Source: an uncultured Clostridia bacterium
GTDB lineage: Bacteria; Bacillota; Clostridia; Oscillospirales; Acutalibacteraceae
Assembly (NCBI GenBank): GCA_944380875.1
Contig: CALWJA010000040.1
Location: forward strand, 1 to 64,000
Direction: 5' to 3'
DNA: 64,000 bases
Both the position numbers and the translations under genes were made by a program. A model generated the notes under the pieces. The model made no database searches and was not told the DNA's origin. It saw nothing but the letters and a program-made list of their open reading frames with translations. Of this stretch, positions 51,331 through 60,165 are shown piece after piece (positions within the stretch are counted from its first letter, which is position 1; every line of letters begins with the position of its first letter).

Positions 51331-52584
51331 ATGGGACGATATGAGAATGTATCCCGGCTTCCAAATAACCTTTATACCCAGGGCAGCCCATTGCTGATTG
51401 CTGCCGGAGCACTGTTGAAAGATAACCAGACCGGCAATATCCTGGCGCAGATAAAGTTTCGCAGTTTGTCAAATAAGGAGATAAAAGCGATCAAAGTACA
51501 TATTAAAGCCTTTGATGTTTCTGGTGTTGAGGTGCAGGGGGTAGAAGAATACCAATATCTGGATCTGTCTGTTTCCCGTAATGAGGAATTTGGGCAGAAA
51601 ACAGCTATTCCCCTGCCCGATGCTGTAACTCGCTCTTTTTCTGTAGTGTGTACAAGTGTTATTTTTCTCGATAATACCATTTGGAAAGCGGAAAAAGATG
51701 CGGTTTGGGAGCCCTTACCACAACAGCAAAATCTTGAAAACAGCGTGGGAGACTTAGCGCAGCAATACCGGCGGGATACGTCACCACAGTCTTGCTTTGA
51801 ACCGCTGGAATACCGTGATGTATGGCTTTGCAGCTGTGGGGCGGTGAATAAACGTGGGGAATCCCAGTGCTGTTCCTGTGGGGTAAACCGGAATACAATT
51901 TTTTCTGTTTTGAATACGGATTTTTTGACACAGAATCAAGCGCAGTTTGAAGCTGAAGAGACGGAACGTAAAAACATTGAGGAGCAGGAAAAAAAGAAGC
52001 AGCAGGCAAAAACAAAAAAGATTGCGATTTTTTCTTCTGCCGCCGCTGTGGTTGTGATTGCTGCTGTGATGCTCTTAACACAAGTGTTCATCCCCTTGCA
52101 GAAATACAATTCGGCGGTGTCTCTGATGAATGCAGAAAAGTATGAAGAAGCCATTCCTGTATTTGAGGAATTGGGGGATTATCAGGATAGCAAAGTCGAT
52201 TTACTCCATTGCAAGATCCAGTATGAAATAAAAGAGGGAGATTATCTCAATGGTATCGTCTTGCTTGTGGATAAAATCTCCAGTGTGGGCAAAGAAAATA
52301 TGTATCGAAACGACTACGATCTTTTGAGGCAATGTGTTTCCAAATCGTTTAGTTCTTATTGCGAAAACGGGGATTGTGGAACGATTTACAAAGTGGAGTA
52401 TTATGACAGCAATACAATCCTGATCTACTGCTCCGGAATGGATACAAGCAGTATGACATATACAGAAAGGCCACAAGAAAATTTAAAAGTTTGGCTAATA
52501 GGGATCGAAGCTAGTGAAAGGGACAATTCCTATTTAATTGCAGAGGGCGAGATAGAAAAGGAAATTGTTTTTGATTTTGTATAA
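51331..52584 (+). CDS. Zinc-ribbon, membrane-anchored protein with TPR-like C-terminal part
   Basis: A 417-residue protein. Residues 1-125 form a beta-rich domain of unknown role; 167-183 a zinc ribbon (CSCGAVNKRGESQCCSCG); 205-230 a charged coiled coil; 231-251 one membrane helix (IAIFSSAAAVVVIAAVMLL); and after it an extracytoplasmic TPR-like repeat (KYEEAIPVFEELGDYQDSKV). AAGGTG is 6 nt before the ATG at 51331; an in-frame ATG at 51313 has no good site. A decayed copy of its first domain lies at 44891-45198. Confidence 0.78.
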   Translation: MGRYENVSRLPNNLYTQGSPLLIAAGALLKDNQTGNILAQIKFRSLSNKEIKAIKVHIKAFDVSGVEVQGVEEYQYLDLSVSRNEEFGQKTAIPLPDAVTRSFSVVCTSVIFLDNTIWKAEKDAVWEPLPQQQNLENSVGDLAQQYRRDTSPQSCFEPLEYRDVWLCSCGAVNKRGESQCCSCGVNRNTIFSVLNTDFLTQNQAQFEAEETERKNIEEQEKKKQQAKTKKIAIFSSAAAVVVIAAVMLLTQVFIPLQKYNSAVSLMNAEKYEEAIPVFEELGDYQDSKVDLLHCKIQYEIKEGDYLNGIVLLVDKISSVGKENMYRNDYDLLRQCVSKSFSSYCENGDCGTIYKVEYYDSNTILIYCSGMDTSSMTYTERPQENLKVWLIGIEASERDNSYLIAEGEIEKEIVFDFV

Positions 52585-52608
52585 AGTTATAGTTTTAATC
52601 TAAAATTG

Positions 52609-52640
52609 AGAACAGGCAATCCGCAAGGATTGCCTGTTCT
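52609..52640. terminator. Hairpin between convergent genes
   Basis: AGAACAGGCAATCC and GGATTGCCTGTTCT pair perfectly around GCAA. T tracts are short; it probably ends the plus-strand gene at 52584. Confidence 0.7.
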
Positions 52641-52705
52641 TCATACAAAAAAGACACCCATCCAAAGGACAGGTGTCTCGAAAAATGTAAGGTATAAACT
52701 GTTTC

Positions 52706-53251
52706 TTATTTGCCGAAGTAACGAGCCAGCAGACCAGCAAATGCTTTTCCGTGACGTGCTTCGTCGCGAGCCATTTCATGAACGGTGTCATGGATAGCAT
52801 CCAGGTTAGCGGCCTTAGCGCGCTTTGCCAGATCAAACTTGCCGGCGGTAGCGCCGTTCTCAGCCTCTACACGCATTTCCAGATTCTTCTTGGTGCTGTC
52901 GGTAACAACTTCGCCCAGCAGCTCAGCAAACTTGGCGGCATGCTCTGCCTCTTCCCAAGCAGCCTTTTCCCAATACAGGCCGATTTCAGGATAGCCCTCT
53001 CTGTGAGCTACTCTTGCCATTGCCAGATACATACCAACCTCAGTGCACTCGCCCTGGAAGTTAGCGCGCAGATCAGCCATAATGTCTTCGCTGGAACCCT
53101 GGGCAACGCCTACAACATGCTCAGCAGCCCAGCTCATTTCGCCTGCCTGCTCTACAAATTTCTCTTTGGGAGCCTTGCACTGGGGGCAGAACTCGGGAGC
53201 TGTTTCGCCTTCATAAACATAACCGCATACGGAACATACAAATTTTTTCAT
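52706..53251 (-). CDS. Reverse rubrerythrin
   Basis: Peroxide-scavenging diiron enzyme with the reversed domain order found in clostridia. In 181 residues, an N-terminal rubredoxin ([10 protein letters not shown] and CPQCKAP, residues 5-39) precedes a four-helix ferritin-like domain with [28 protein letters not shown] and [16 protein letters not shown], carrying the Glu/His iron ligands. It reduces hydrogen peroxide with electrons from NADH via rubredoxin partners. GGAGG precedes the ATG at 53251. It follows the PerR-type gene by 48 nt in the same direction, so oxidative stress should induce both. Confidence 0.93.
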   Translation of the reverse strand: MKKFVCSVCGYVYEGETAPEFCPQCKAPKEKFVEQAGEMSWAAEHVVGVAQGSSEDIMADLRANFQGECTEVGMYLAMARVAHREGYPEIGLYWEKAAWEEAEHAAKFAELLGEVVTDSTKKNLEMRVEAENGATAGKFDLAKRAKAANLDAIHDTVHEMARDEARHGKAFAGLLARYFGK

Positions 53252-53299
53252 AACAGTACCTCCATTGTTAAATATCAAAATTCCATATTTTGAAAAGCA

Positions 53300-53695
53300 T
53301 TACCGCTTTTTCAAGCAATCTGAACAGGTGCCACGAAAGAGAATGTGGCAGTTTTCTACTTTTGCATCTAAAGCTGCCGAAGTTCTTTCCATCATAGCGG
53401 AAAGATTAGGGTCATTGGGAGTATCCAAAACGACACCGCAGCAGGTGCATACAAAATGAGAGTGGGGTGAAACATCGCCGTCGAAATGTTCCTGCCCGTT
53501 TACAACGCCCAAGCTTACAATAGTCCCATCTTCTTTAAATTGAGAGAGATTTCTGTAAACCGTTCCCAGGCTGAGGTCTGGATATTCGTTCTTCATTTGA
53601 AGATATACCCACTCAGCCGTAGGATGCGTTTTTGTGCTCCTGAGGGCGGATAGAATAGCTTCCCTCTTCCGGCTGTAGTTTTGACGTTTATTCAT
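53300..53695 (-). CDS. perR: PerR-type Fur-family peroxide regulator
   Basis: A 131-residue Fur-family repressor. The winged-helix part contains HPTAEWVYLQMKNEYPDLSL and GTVYRNLSQFKEDGTI; the dimer part has the regulatory HSHFVCTCCG site and the structural zinc pair CTCC/CSDC. Position beside reverse rubrerythrin and the HFDG motif favour PerR over Fur. AAGGAG precedes the ATG. A PerR-box-like repeat lies in its own leader, suggesting autoregulation. Confidence 0.88.
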   Translation of the reverse strand: MNKRQNYSRKREAILSALRSTKTHPTAEWVYLQMKNEYPDLSLGTVYRNLSQFKEDGTIVSLGVVNGQEHFDGDVSPHSHFVCTCCGVVLDTPNDPNLSAMMERTSAALDAKVENCHILFRGTCSDCLKKR

Positions 53696-53707
53696 GGGTT
53701 TCTCCTT

Positions 53708-53770
53708 AATAATAAGAACTATTATTGTTTTCTATGTCTATACTATATCATACGATCTGCAGTTTGTAAA
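53708..53770 (-). promoter_or_regulatory. perR-rubrerythrin promoter and PerR-box-like operator
   Basis: On the minus strand TTTACA (53765-53770), 17 nt, TATAGT (53742-53747). Downstream, AATAATA (53708-53714) and TATTATT (53720-53726) form an inverted repeat across 5 nt, similar to PerR boxes. Operator identity is inference. Confidence 0.6.
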
Positions 53771-53832
53771 GAGGATTTTTAAAAAATATTGGAATTTTTT
53801 TCTAACTTTTGGAAAGGAAACAATTCAATTAA

Positions 53833-53871
53833 AAAACCATCCCCTGTTTGTTCTGAGCAGGGGATGGTTTT
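53833..53871. terminator. Terminator of the GH3 gene
   Basis: AAAACCATCCCCTG and CAGGGGATGGTTTT form a 14-bp stem with an 11-nt loop; on the minus strand T6 follows. It lies 25 nt after the GH3 stop. Confidence 0.88.
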
Positions 53872-53895
53872 TAGGGTTATGCAGATAACAGAAGA

Positions 53896-56136
53896 TCAGC
53901 CGTTTGCTTCTTCTACGATTTTTTCCAGTTCTTCCAGAGTGATGTTGGGATGGAAACTGCAGATGGAGTGAACAGGAACTTGTTGCAGCAAGGCTTCCGC
54001 CATTAAAATTTCTTCTTTTGATTCTCTTCCCGGGAATAACTTGGTATAGAAGGCCTCAAAACGGGATCTGGCTTTTTCGTTTTTCAAAAGATCTCCTACA
54101 GCGGATTCCATGGTATACCGCGGGCGCAGGGGAGCAGAGGGGTGGACGGTTACAGAGAGGGAAGCAACCAACTCTCTAGAGCTTTTTCCCACGGAAATTT
54201 CATATGCGCCGTCTTCCACATACCAGCCGGGAAGTTCTGAATTATAATAGGCAAAGGAGCGTTTGTCCAATATAAATGTAACTTCTTTGCTTTCACCTGG
54301 CTGAAGCTCAATTTTTTCAAAGCCCTTCAATTCACGTACCGGCCTGATAGCTGCTTTTTCTGAACCGGGAAGACTGCCTACATACAGCTGCACAACTTCT
54401 TTGCCCGCCCGATTACCGGTGTTCTTGACGGTAACAGAGACGCGAATCGTTTCTGTATCGGTTATTTCGGATGTATCAGCCTTAAGCCCGGAATATTCAA
54501 AAGTAGTATAGGAGAGCCCGTAACCGAAGGGATACAGGACTTCCATATCCTTTTTATCGTAATAGCGGTAACCGACAAAAATGCCTTCTTTATATTCCAC
54601 TTTGTCGTTCTCTCCGGGGAAATTGAGATAGGAAGGGTTATCGCTGAGCTTTAGAGGAAGGGTTTCGGCCAGTCTGCCGGAAGGATTCACCAGGCCGAAA
54701 AGAATATCTACCTGGGCGCCGCCTACAGCCTGCCCGCCCAAATAGGATTCCAGAATGCCTTCTACTTTATCAGCCCAGGGCATTTCTACTGGTGAACCGT
54801 TTTGCAATACCACCACTACATGCTTCTGCACTTTGCAGATGGCTTCGATCAACTGGTTCTGGCATTCGGGCATACGCATATGGGTGCGGTCGTATCCCTC
54901 GCTTTCAAAGGAGTCCGGCAGACCGGCAAAAATAACGGCTACGTCCGCCTCCTGTGCTGTTTTCACAGCTTCCGCCAAAAGATTTTCATCTGTACGGTCT
55001 TCATCTAGAATGTATCCCTGGGCATAGGATACCGGGCAAATATCCTTGACGGCTTCCAGGGCGCCCGTAACCTTATAGCTGTTGATATGAGAACTTCCGC
55101 CGCCCTGATACCGGGGCTCTTCTGCAAATTTTCCTATAAACGCAATTTTTTTGCCGGCTTCCAGGGGGAGAACAGCGTTCTCGTTTTTCAGCAACACCAT
55201 GGATTCTCCGGCGATCTTCCGTGCTAAAGCATGATGCTCTTCCTTGTTATAGGTGATACCTTCCTTTTCCCTTGCGATGGAGTCGTAAACAAGCTTCAAA
55301 ACACGGCCGGCAACTATATCCACATCTTCTTCCCGGATGCGGCCCTCTTTTACGGCCTTTACGATTTCCGCGTCGTTTATACCGTGGCTGGAAGGCATTT
55401 CCAGATCCAGCCCGGCCAGCACGCCGTCCGGCCGGCGGTTTACAGCGCCCCAGTCGCTCATTACAAGGCCTTCAAAGCCCCATTCTTCCCGCAGAATATC
55501 CGTGAGAAGTTTTTTGTTTTCGCTAGAATACACACCGTTGATTTTATTATAGGAGCACATCAGGGTGGTGGGCTTGCCTTTCTTTACTGCTGTTTCAAAC
55601 CCGGAAAGGTAAATTTCCCGAAGAGTACGCTCGTCGATCTCGGCGCTGACCGTCATACGGCGGGTTTCCTGATTATTTGCGGCAAAATGCTTTAAGCTGG
55701 TTCCCACACCCTGGCTCTCAACGCCCTGGATATGGCTTGCAGCCATTTCACCCGCAAGATACGGGTCTTCCGACAAATATTCAAAATTGCGGCCGCAAAG
55801 GGGGGAACGCTTTATATTGGCGGCAGGCCCCAGAATCACATGAACATGTTCAGCCTGGCATTCTTCTCCTAACGCTTCACCCATTCTACGTATAAGAGAG
55901 CGGTCAAAGGAACAGGCTACAGCCCCTCCTGTGGGGAAGCATACAGCTGGTACTGTTCCTGCTCTTTGCCCTTCGGAATCCGTGATCTCCTTGCGAAGCC
56001 CGTGAGGGCCGTCGGAAAGAACGGCAGAGGGGATGGAAAGGCGTGGTATTGGCTTAGTGTGCCAGGAATCCGCGCCGGAACAAAGGGAGGCTTTCTCCTC
56101 CAAAGTCAGCTTAGATACAATACTTTTGATGTCCAT
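53896..56136 (-). CDS. GH3-family beta-glucosidase
   Basis: Glycoside hydrolase of 746 residues acting on beta-linked glucose or xylose oligosaccharides. GH3 N-terminal barrel with HVILGPAANIKRSPLCGRNF, LKHFAANNQETRR, and the nucleophile Asp in GFEGLVMSDWGAV; GH3 C-terminal domain with GKIAFIGKFAEEPRYQGGGS and VAVIFAGLPDSFESEGYDR; then a fibronectin-III-like domain (VTVKNTGNRAGKEVVQLYV). No signal peptide, so it is intracellular and acts on imported sugars. AAGGAGG precedes the ATG. No transporter is next to it. Confidence 0.93.
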   Translation of the reverse strand: MDIKSIVSKLTLEEKASLCSGADSWHTKPIPRLSIPSAVLSDGPHGLRKEITDSEGQRAGTVPAVCFPTGGAVACSFDRSLIRRMGEALGEECQAEHVHVILGPAANIKRSPLCGRNFEYLSEDPYLAGEMAASHIQGVESQGVGTSLKHFAANNQETRRMTVSAEIDERTLREIYLSGFETAVKKGKPTTLMCSYNKINGVYSSENKKLLTDILREEWGFEGLVMSDWGAVNRRPDGVLAGLDLEMPSSHGINDAEIVKAVKEGRIREEDVDIVAGRVLKLVYDSIAREKEGITYNKEEHHALARKIAGESMVLLKNENAVLPLEAGKKIAFIGKFAEEPRYQGGGSSHINSYKVTGALEAVKDICPVSYAQGYILDEDRTDENLLAEAVKTAQEADVAVIFAGLPDSFESEGYDRTHMRMPECQNQLIEAICKVQKHVVVVLQNGSPVEMPWADKVEGILESYLGGQAVGGAQVDILFGLVNPSGRLAETLPLKLSDNPSYLNFPGENDKVEYKEGIFVGYRYYDKKDMEVLYPFGYGLSYTTFEYSGLKADTSEITDTETIRVSVTVKNTGNRAGKEVVQLYVGSLPGSEKAAIRPVRELKGFEKIELQPGESKEVTFILDKRSFAYYNSELPGWYVEDGAYEISVGKSSRELVASLSVTVHPSAPLRPRYTMESAVGDLLKNEKARSRFEAFYTKLFPGRESKEEILMAEALLQQVPVHSICSFHPNITLEELEKIVEEANG

Positions 56137-56360
56137 AGGAACTCCTCCTTTTTAAAGCAAAAATACAATATAGAACCCATAGAGTCCTTGCCATCAGTAT
56201 ACTACGTGTGGAGCAGGAGTACCAGTATATTTCTTATAAAAAGTATGGTATACTGTAATACAAATGCTTAAGGAAATTCCAAAATATAGAATACGGGAAA
56301 ACAGAAGCTTTGAGAGTGTTCTGCAAATGGATGTATATAGAAATATCGTGGGGATAAGGT

Positions 56361-57623
56361 ATGGAAAACAAAGTATATGATATTGCGATAATCGGAGCGG
56401 GAGCCTCCGGGCTTATGGCATCGTGCGCCGCGGGAGAAGGCAAGGAGAAGCCTCGGCTGCTTCTGCTTGAAGGGCAGAAAAAGGCCGGCAGGCGGCTGCT
56501 GGCTACAGGAAATGGACGCTGCAATCTTTCAAATCGGTATGCGGCACCCGAAAAATATCACGGGGATACGGAAAAAATTGCATCCCTGCTGGAAAGATAT
56601 TCACCTAAATCCGTAGAGGGAATTTTCCGAAAATGGGGGCTTCTCTGCCGGGAAGAAAGCGAAGGCAGGATGTATCCGTATTCTCTCCAGGCGTCTTCGG
56701 TCCTTTCTCTGCTGCTGGGAAAGGCGCAGGAAAATGGTGCAAGTATTCTTTGCGAGAAAAAGGTTTCTTCCGTCACGGGGCAAAAAGGTTCCTTCAGAAT
56801 TGCGTGTGATAAGGAATCCTTTGAAGCAAAACGGATAGTTTTTGCAAGCGGGGGGCTTTCATACCCTTCCCTTGGTGGCAATAGCTCCGGGTGGGAGATT
56901 CTACAGTTCCTGGGGCATTCCGTGACGCCAGCTTTTCCTTCCCTTGTTCAGCTTCTGACGGAGAAAAAATTCGTTTCTTCTCTGAAAGGGGCCCGGTGTA
57001 GGGGAAGGGTTACCCTCTATCTGGATAAAGAACCAACGGCCAGCTCCGAAGGGGAGATACAATTTACCGATAAAGGACTTTCCGGAATCTGCGTATTTGA
57101 GATTTCCCGCATATATGGGGAATATGCGCAAAAAGGCGGTAGGAACGCGGAGCTTTCCTGCGACCTGATGCCTGCGTACTCTTTAAAAGATATTTCTTCT
57201 TATTTGCGTGAGCGTGTTCGTTCCCGGTATTTGCCCGTTGAAGAGCTTTTAGATGGAGTTTTGCAATATCAGGTGGGCAGAAATCTCTTGCGAAGAACTC
57301 TACCGGGAAAAGCACGCGTATGCGGAGAACTGCGTGGGGAAGAGATTGGGGCTGTGGCCAGAGAAATCAAAGATTTTCGTTTTCCGGTAATAGGCTCAGC
57401 CGGTTGGGAAACGGCGCAGGTCACGGCCGGCGGCGTCCCTCTGCGGGAGATTAATCTGCAGACGATGGAATCCAGGCGATGCCCGGGCGTGTATCTTGCG
57501 GGAGAACTTCTGAATATAGACGGGGACTGCGGAGGATATAATCTTCATTGGGCTTGGGCTACAGGGCATTTGGCGGGCATTTCTGCCGCAGCGGATTGGA
57601 GGAAAGACCATGGCGGTATATAG
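56361..57623 (+). CDS. HI0933/BaiN-family FAD-dependent oxidoreductase
   Basis: Flavoprotein of 420 residues with the dinucleotide motif DIAIIGAGASGLMASCAA (near residue 7), the family hallmark GRRLLATGNGRCNLSN, GGLSYPSLGGNSSGW and the C-terminal GELLNIDGDCGGYNLHWAWA with its flavin-contacting end. Relatives reduce bile-acid intermediates or have unknown substrates. It overlaps the next FAD gene by 14 nt, so the two are coupled. The exact reaction is unknown. Confidence 0.9.
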   Translation: MENKVYDIAIIGAGASGLMASCAAGEGKEKPRLLLLEGQKKAGRRLLATGNGRCNLSNRYAAPEKYHGDTEKIASLLERYSPKSVEGIFRKWGLLCREESEGRMYPYSLQASSVLSLLLGKAQENGASILCEKKVSSVTGQKGSFRIACDKESFEAKRIVFASGGLSYPSLGGNSSGWEILQFLGHSVTPAFPSLVQLLTEKKFVSSLKGARCRGRVTLYLDKEPTASSEGEIQFTDKGLSGICVFEISRIYGEYAQKGGRNAELSCDLMPAYSLKDISSYLRERVRSRYLPVEELLDGVLQYQVGRNLLRRTLPGKARVCGELRGEEIGAVAREIKDFRFPVIGSAGWETAQVTAGGVPLREINLQTMESRRCPGVYLAGELLNIDGDCGGYNLHWAWATGHLAGISAAADWRKDHGGI

Positions 57624-59187
57624 AATAGCAGAGATTTCTCTTCCTTTGGGAGGTTCCCAGAGCGACCTTCGCCGGGCGGCGGCAAAACGGTTAGGGGTGG
57701 AACAGAATCAAGTGAAAAATCTCCGCATTGTAAAACGTTCGGTGGACGCCCGGAAAAAATCCGACGTGCATTTTATCTGCACAGTAGAATGCGAAGCTCC
57801 TGAGGGAAAAGGTGAAAAAGATCCAAAGATAGGGAAGGCTGTGCCATACCGGTATGAAATTCCTTCCTGTAAACCTGCGGGAAACCGCCCACTGGTCGTG
57901 GGGTTTGGTCCGGCGGGGATGTTTGCCGCTCTGGTTCTGGCTATTGCGGGTTTAAAGCCTATTGTAGCGGAAAGAGGCGCTCCTGTTGAGGAACGGGCAG
58001 GGAATGTAGAAACCTTTTGGAATACAGGCTTGTTGGATACGGAGTCCAACGTGCAGTTTGGTGAAGGAGGCGCCGGAACTTTTTCAGACGGTAAACTCAA
58101 TACAGGTACGAAGGATTCCCGCGCAGGATTTGTTCTCCGGGAATTTGTAAAGGCAGGAGCTCCGGAAGAGATCCTTTGGGAGGCAAAGCCCCATATCGGC
58201 ACGGATAGGCTGCCCCAGGCGGTAAAAGGTATTCGGGAAAAAATTCTTTCTTTGGGAGGAGAAATTCTCTTTCATACAAAAGTAACGGATTTTAAAATCC
58301 GAGACGGAAAAATATACGGTGTGGAATTAAACGGGAAAGATATTTTGGAAACCGATACGGTGATCCTGGCCGTAGGCCACAGCGCCAGGGACACATTCCA
58401 GCGTTTGTATGAGCTTTCCATTCCCATGGAACAAAAGCCTTTTTCATTGGGAGCACGCATTGAACATGCCCAGGAAAAAATCAATCGTTCCCAATACGGG
58501 AAATTCGCGGGGCATCCGGCTTTGGGCGCAGCGGATTACCGGCTGGCTGTTCATCTTCCCAATGGCCGGGGCGTGTATACATTTTGTATGTGCCCGGGCG
58601 GAGAGGTAGTAGCGGCCGCCAGCGAAGAGGGAAGACTGGTGACCAACGGAATGAGTCGCCATGCCAGAGATGGGAAAAATGCAAACGCAGCCCTTCTGGT
58701 CGGAATTTTGCCTCAGGATTTCGGAAGCTCGGATGTCCTTGCCGGGATGGAATTGCAGCGCAGAATTGAAGAGAAGGCTTTTCTTGCAGGCGGGGGCGGC
58801 TACAAGGCCCCGGCTCAGAAAGTGGGGGATTTCCTCAGGGAAAAACGTTCAGCCTGTTTGGGGCAAATTCAGCCTACGTATCGCCCTGGTGTCACCCCGG
58901 GCGCTATGGAAGATTTTCTTCCTTCTTATATTACGGAATCCATGCGAATGGGTATCCGCCTTATGGATCAGAAACTGAAAGGTTTTGCGGATCCGGAGGC
59001 GGTTCTTACAGGGCCGGAAACCAGAAGTTCCTCGCCTGTTAGGATCCTGCGCGGGGAAACCTGTGTAAGCCCCGCTGTGCAGGGGCTATTCCCCTGCGGA
59101 GAAGGAGCCGGTTATGCGGGAGGTATTGTTTCCGCAGCGGTGGATGGTATGCGTTGCGCGGAAATGGCAATAAAAAAGAATTTTTAA
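57610..59187 (+). CDS. FAD-dependent dehydrogenase of the COG2509 type
   Basis: A 525-residue flavoprotein: N-terminal ferredoxin-like domain (residues 1-75, AEISLPLGGSQSDLRRAAAK), NAD/FAD motif PLVVGFGPAGMFAALVLA near residue 96, NVQFGEGGAGTFSDGKLNT, VILAVGHSARDTFQ, and GEGAGYAGGIVSAAVDGMRC at the C terminus. This protein and the preceding one are often neighbours in Firmicutes, but no reaction is established. Confidence 0.88.
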   Translation: MAVYRIAEISLPLGGSQSDLRRAAAKRLGVEQNQVKNLRIVKRSVDARKKSDVHFICTVECEAPEGKGEKDPKIGKAVPYRYEIPSCKPAGNRPLVVGFGPAGMFAALVLAIAGLKPIVAERGAPVEERAGNVETFWNTGLLDTESNVQFGEGGAGTFSDGKLNTGTKDSRAGFVLREFVKAGAPEEILWEAKPHIGTDRLPQAVKGIREKILSLGGEILFHTKVTDFKIRDGKIYGVELNGKDILETDTVILAVGHSARDTFQRLYELSIPMEQKPFSLGARIEHAQEKINRSQYGKFAGHPALGAADYRLAVHLPNGRGVYTFCMCPGGEVVAAASEEGRLVTNGMSRHARDGKNANAALLVGILPQDFGSSDVLAGMELQRRIEEKAFLAGGGGYKAPAQKVGDFLREKRSACLGQIQPTYRPGVTPGAMEDFLPSYITESMRMGIRLMDQKLKGFADPEAVLTGPETRSSSPVRILRGETCVSPAVQGLFPCGEGAGYAGGIVSAAVDGMRCAEMAIKKNF

Positions 59188-59205
59188 ATTTTTTTTGAAA
59201 AAGTA

Positions 59206-59233
59206 TTGACAAATTCCCAAAGTTTGTTATAAT
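59206..59233 (+). promoter_or_regulatory. Promoter of the tRNA-Gln-tRNA-Pro operon
   Basis: TTGACA (59206-59211), 16 nt, TATAAT (59228-59233), a consensus promoter 45 nt before the first tRNA. Confidence 0.9.
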
Positions 59234-59277
59234 AAATATCGCTGTCCGACAAGATGATAAGTTGGAAAGCGATTCGA

Positions 59278-59351
59278 TGGGGAATTGTGTAAGGGTAGCA
59301 CGACAGACTCTGACTCTGTTTGTGAGGGTTCGAATCCTTCTTCCCCAGCCA
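59278..59351 (+). tRNA. tRNA-Gln (anticodon CTG)
   Basis: Acceptor stem TGGGGAA pairs with TTCCCCA; anticodon stem ACAGA/TCTGT with loop CTCTGAC gives anticodon CTG; T arm contains GGTTCGAATCC. CCA is encoded at 59349-59351. Confidence 0.95.
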
Positions 59352-59354
59352 TCA

Positions 59355-59431
<77 letters not shown>

Positions 59432-59440
59432 CACCTACAA

Positions 59441-59475
59441 AAAACCGCCTGATTTACTATCAGGCGGTTTTTTGT
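59441..59475 (+). terminator. Terminator of the tRNA operon
   Basis: AAAACCGCCTGAT and ATCAGGCGGTTTT form a 13-bp stem with a 5-nt loop, ending in T6. Confidence 0.93.
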
Positions 59476-59628
59476 TTTACAGGGTGGGTAAAAGAAAAGA
59501 GAGTTGGAGACATTTATTTAAAATACCATAGGATCTTTTCTGAAAAATAAACGTTATTTTTTCTATATGCTTTCTCTGTTATATTTGAACCGTTTCCTCC
59601 ATAGAATACAATCGAAAGGAGGATTCCG

Positions 59629-60098
59629 ATGGTTTTAAAAATACAGTGGAAAGTTTTGCTTGTAAGTTTGCTCATAAGCATGGGAATTGGTGGGATTTCG
59701 GCTCTTGTGTCGAAAGACAGTATGCCGGTGTATGAAGGACTGGTCAAACCGCCTCTTTCCCCTCCGGGTTGGCTTTTCGGCGTGGTATGGGGAATTTTGT
59801 TCTTTTTGATGGGTATTTCAGCTTACATTGTGTATACTTCCGATTCTCCGGAAAAGGCCCTGCACTAAAATTCTACGGCGCGCAGTTGATTGTCAATTTT
59901 ATTTGGCCTATCCTGTTTTTTAACCTTAGAGTGTATTGGATTGCCTTTATCTGGCTTGTCCTTTTATGGATCCTGATTCTTGCCATGATCGCGCGTTTTT
60001 CCAGAATACAAAAATGGGCCGGATATTTGCAAATTCCATACCTTCTTTGGGTTACATTTGCCGGGTATCTTTCCTTTTTTGTGGCGTTGCTCAATTGA
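59629..60098 (+). pseudogene. tspO: TspO/MBR-family membrane protein, broken by frameshift
   Basis: A tryptophan-rich sensory protein of about 156 residues if intact, with five helices that bind porphyrins. Frame one (59629-59868) gives KPPLSPPGWLFGVVWGILFF and SAYIVYTSDSPEKALH, then stops; the rest, KFYGAQLIVNFIWPILFFNL and PYLLWVTFAGYLSFFVALLN, continues one frame over to 60098. The shift is at about 59862-59872 around CTGCACTAAAA. AAAGGAGG precedes the ATG. A real mutation or a sequencing error are both possible. Confidence 0.85.
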
Positions 60099-60165
60099 AC
60101 ACACGAATTCGAAAAGAGCCGTATATTTTACGGCTCTTTTTCTGTGTGAAAGAGAAAATATGATT

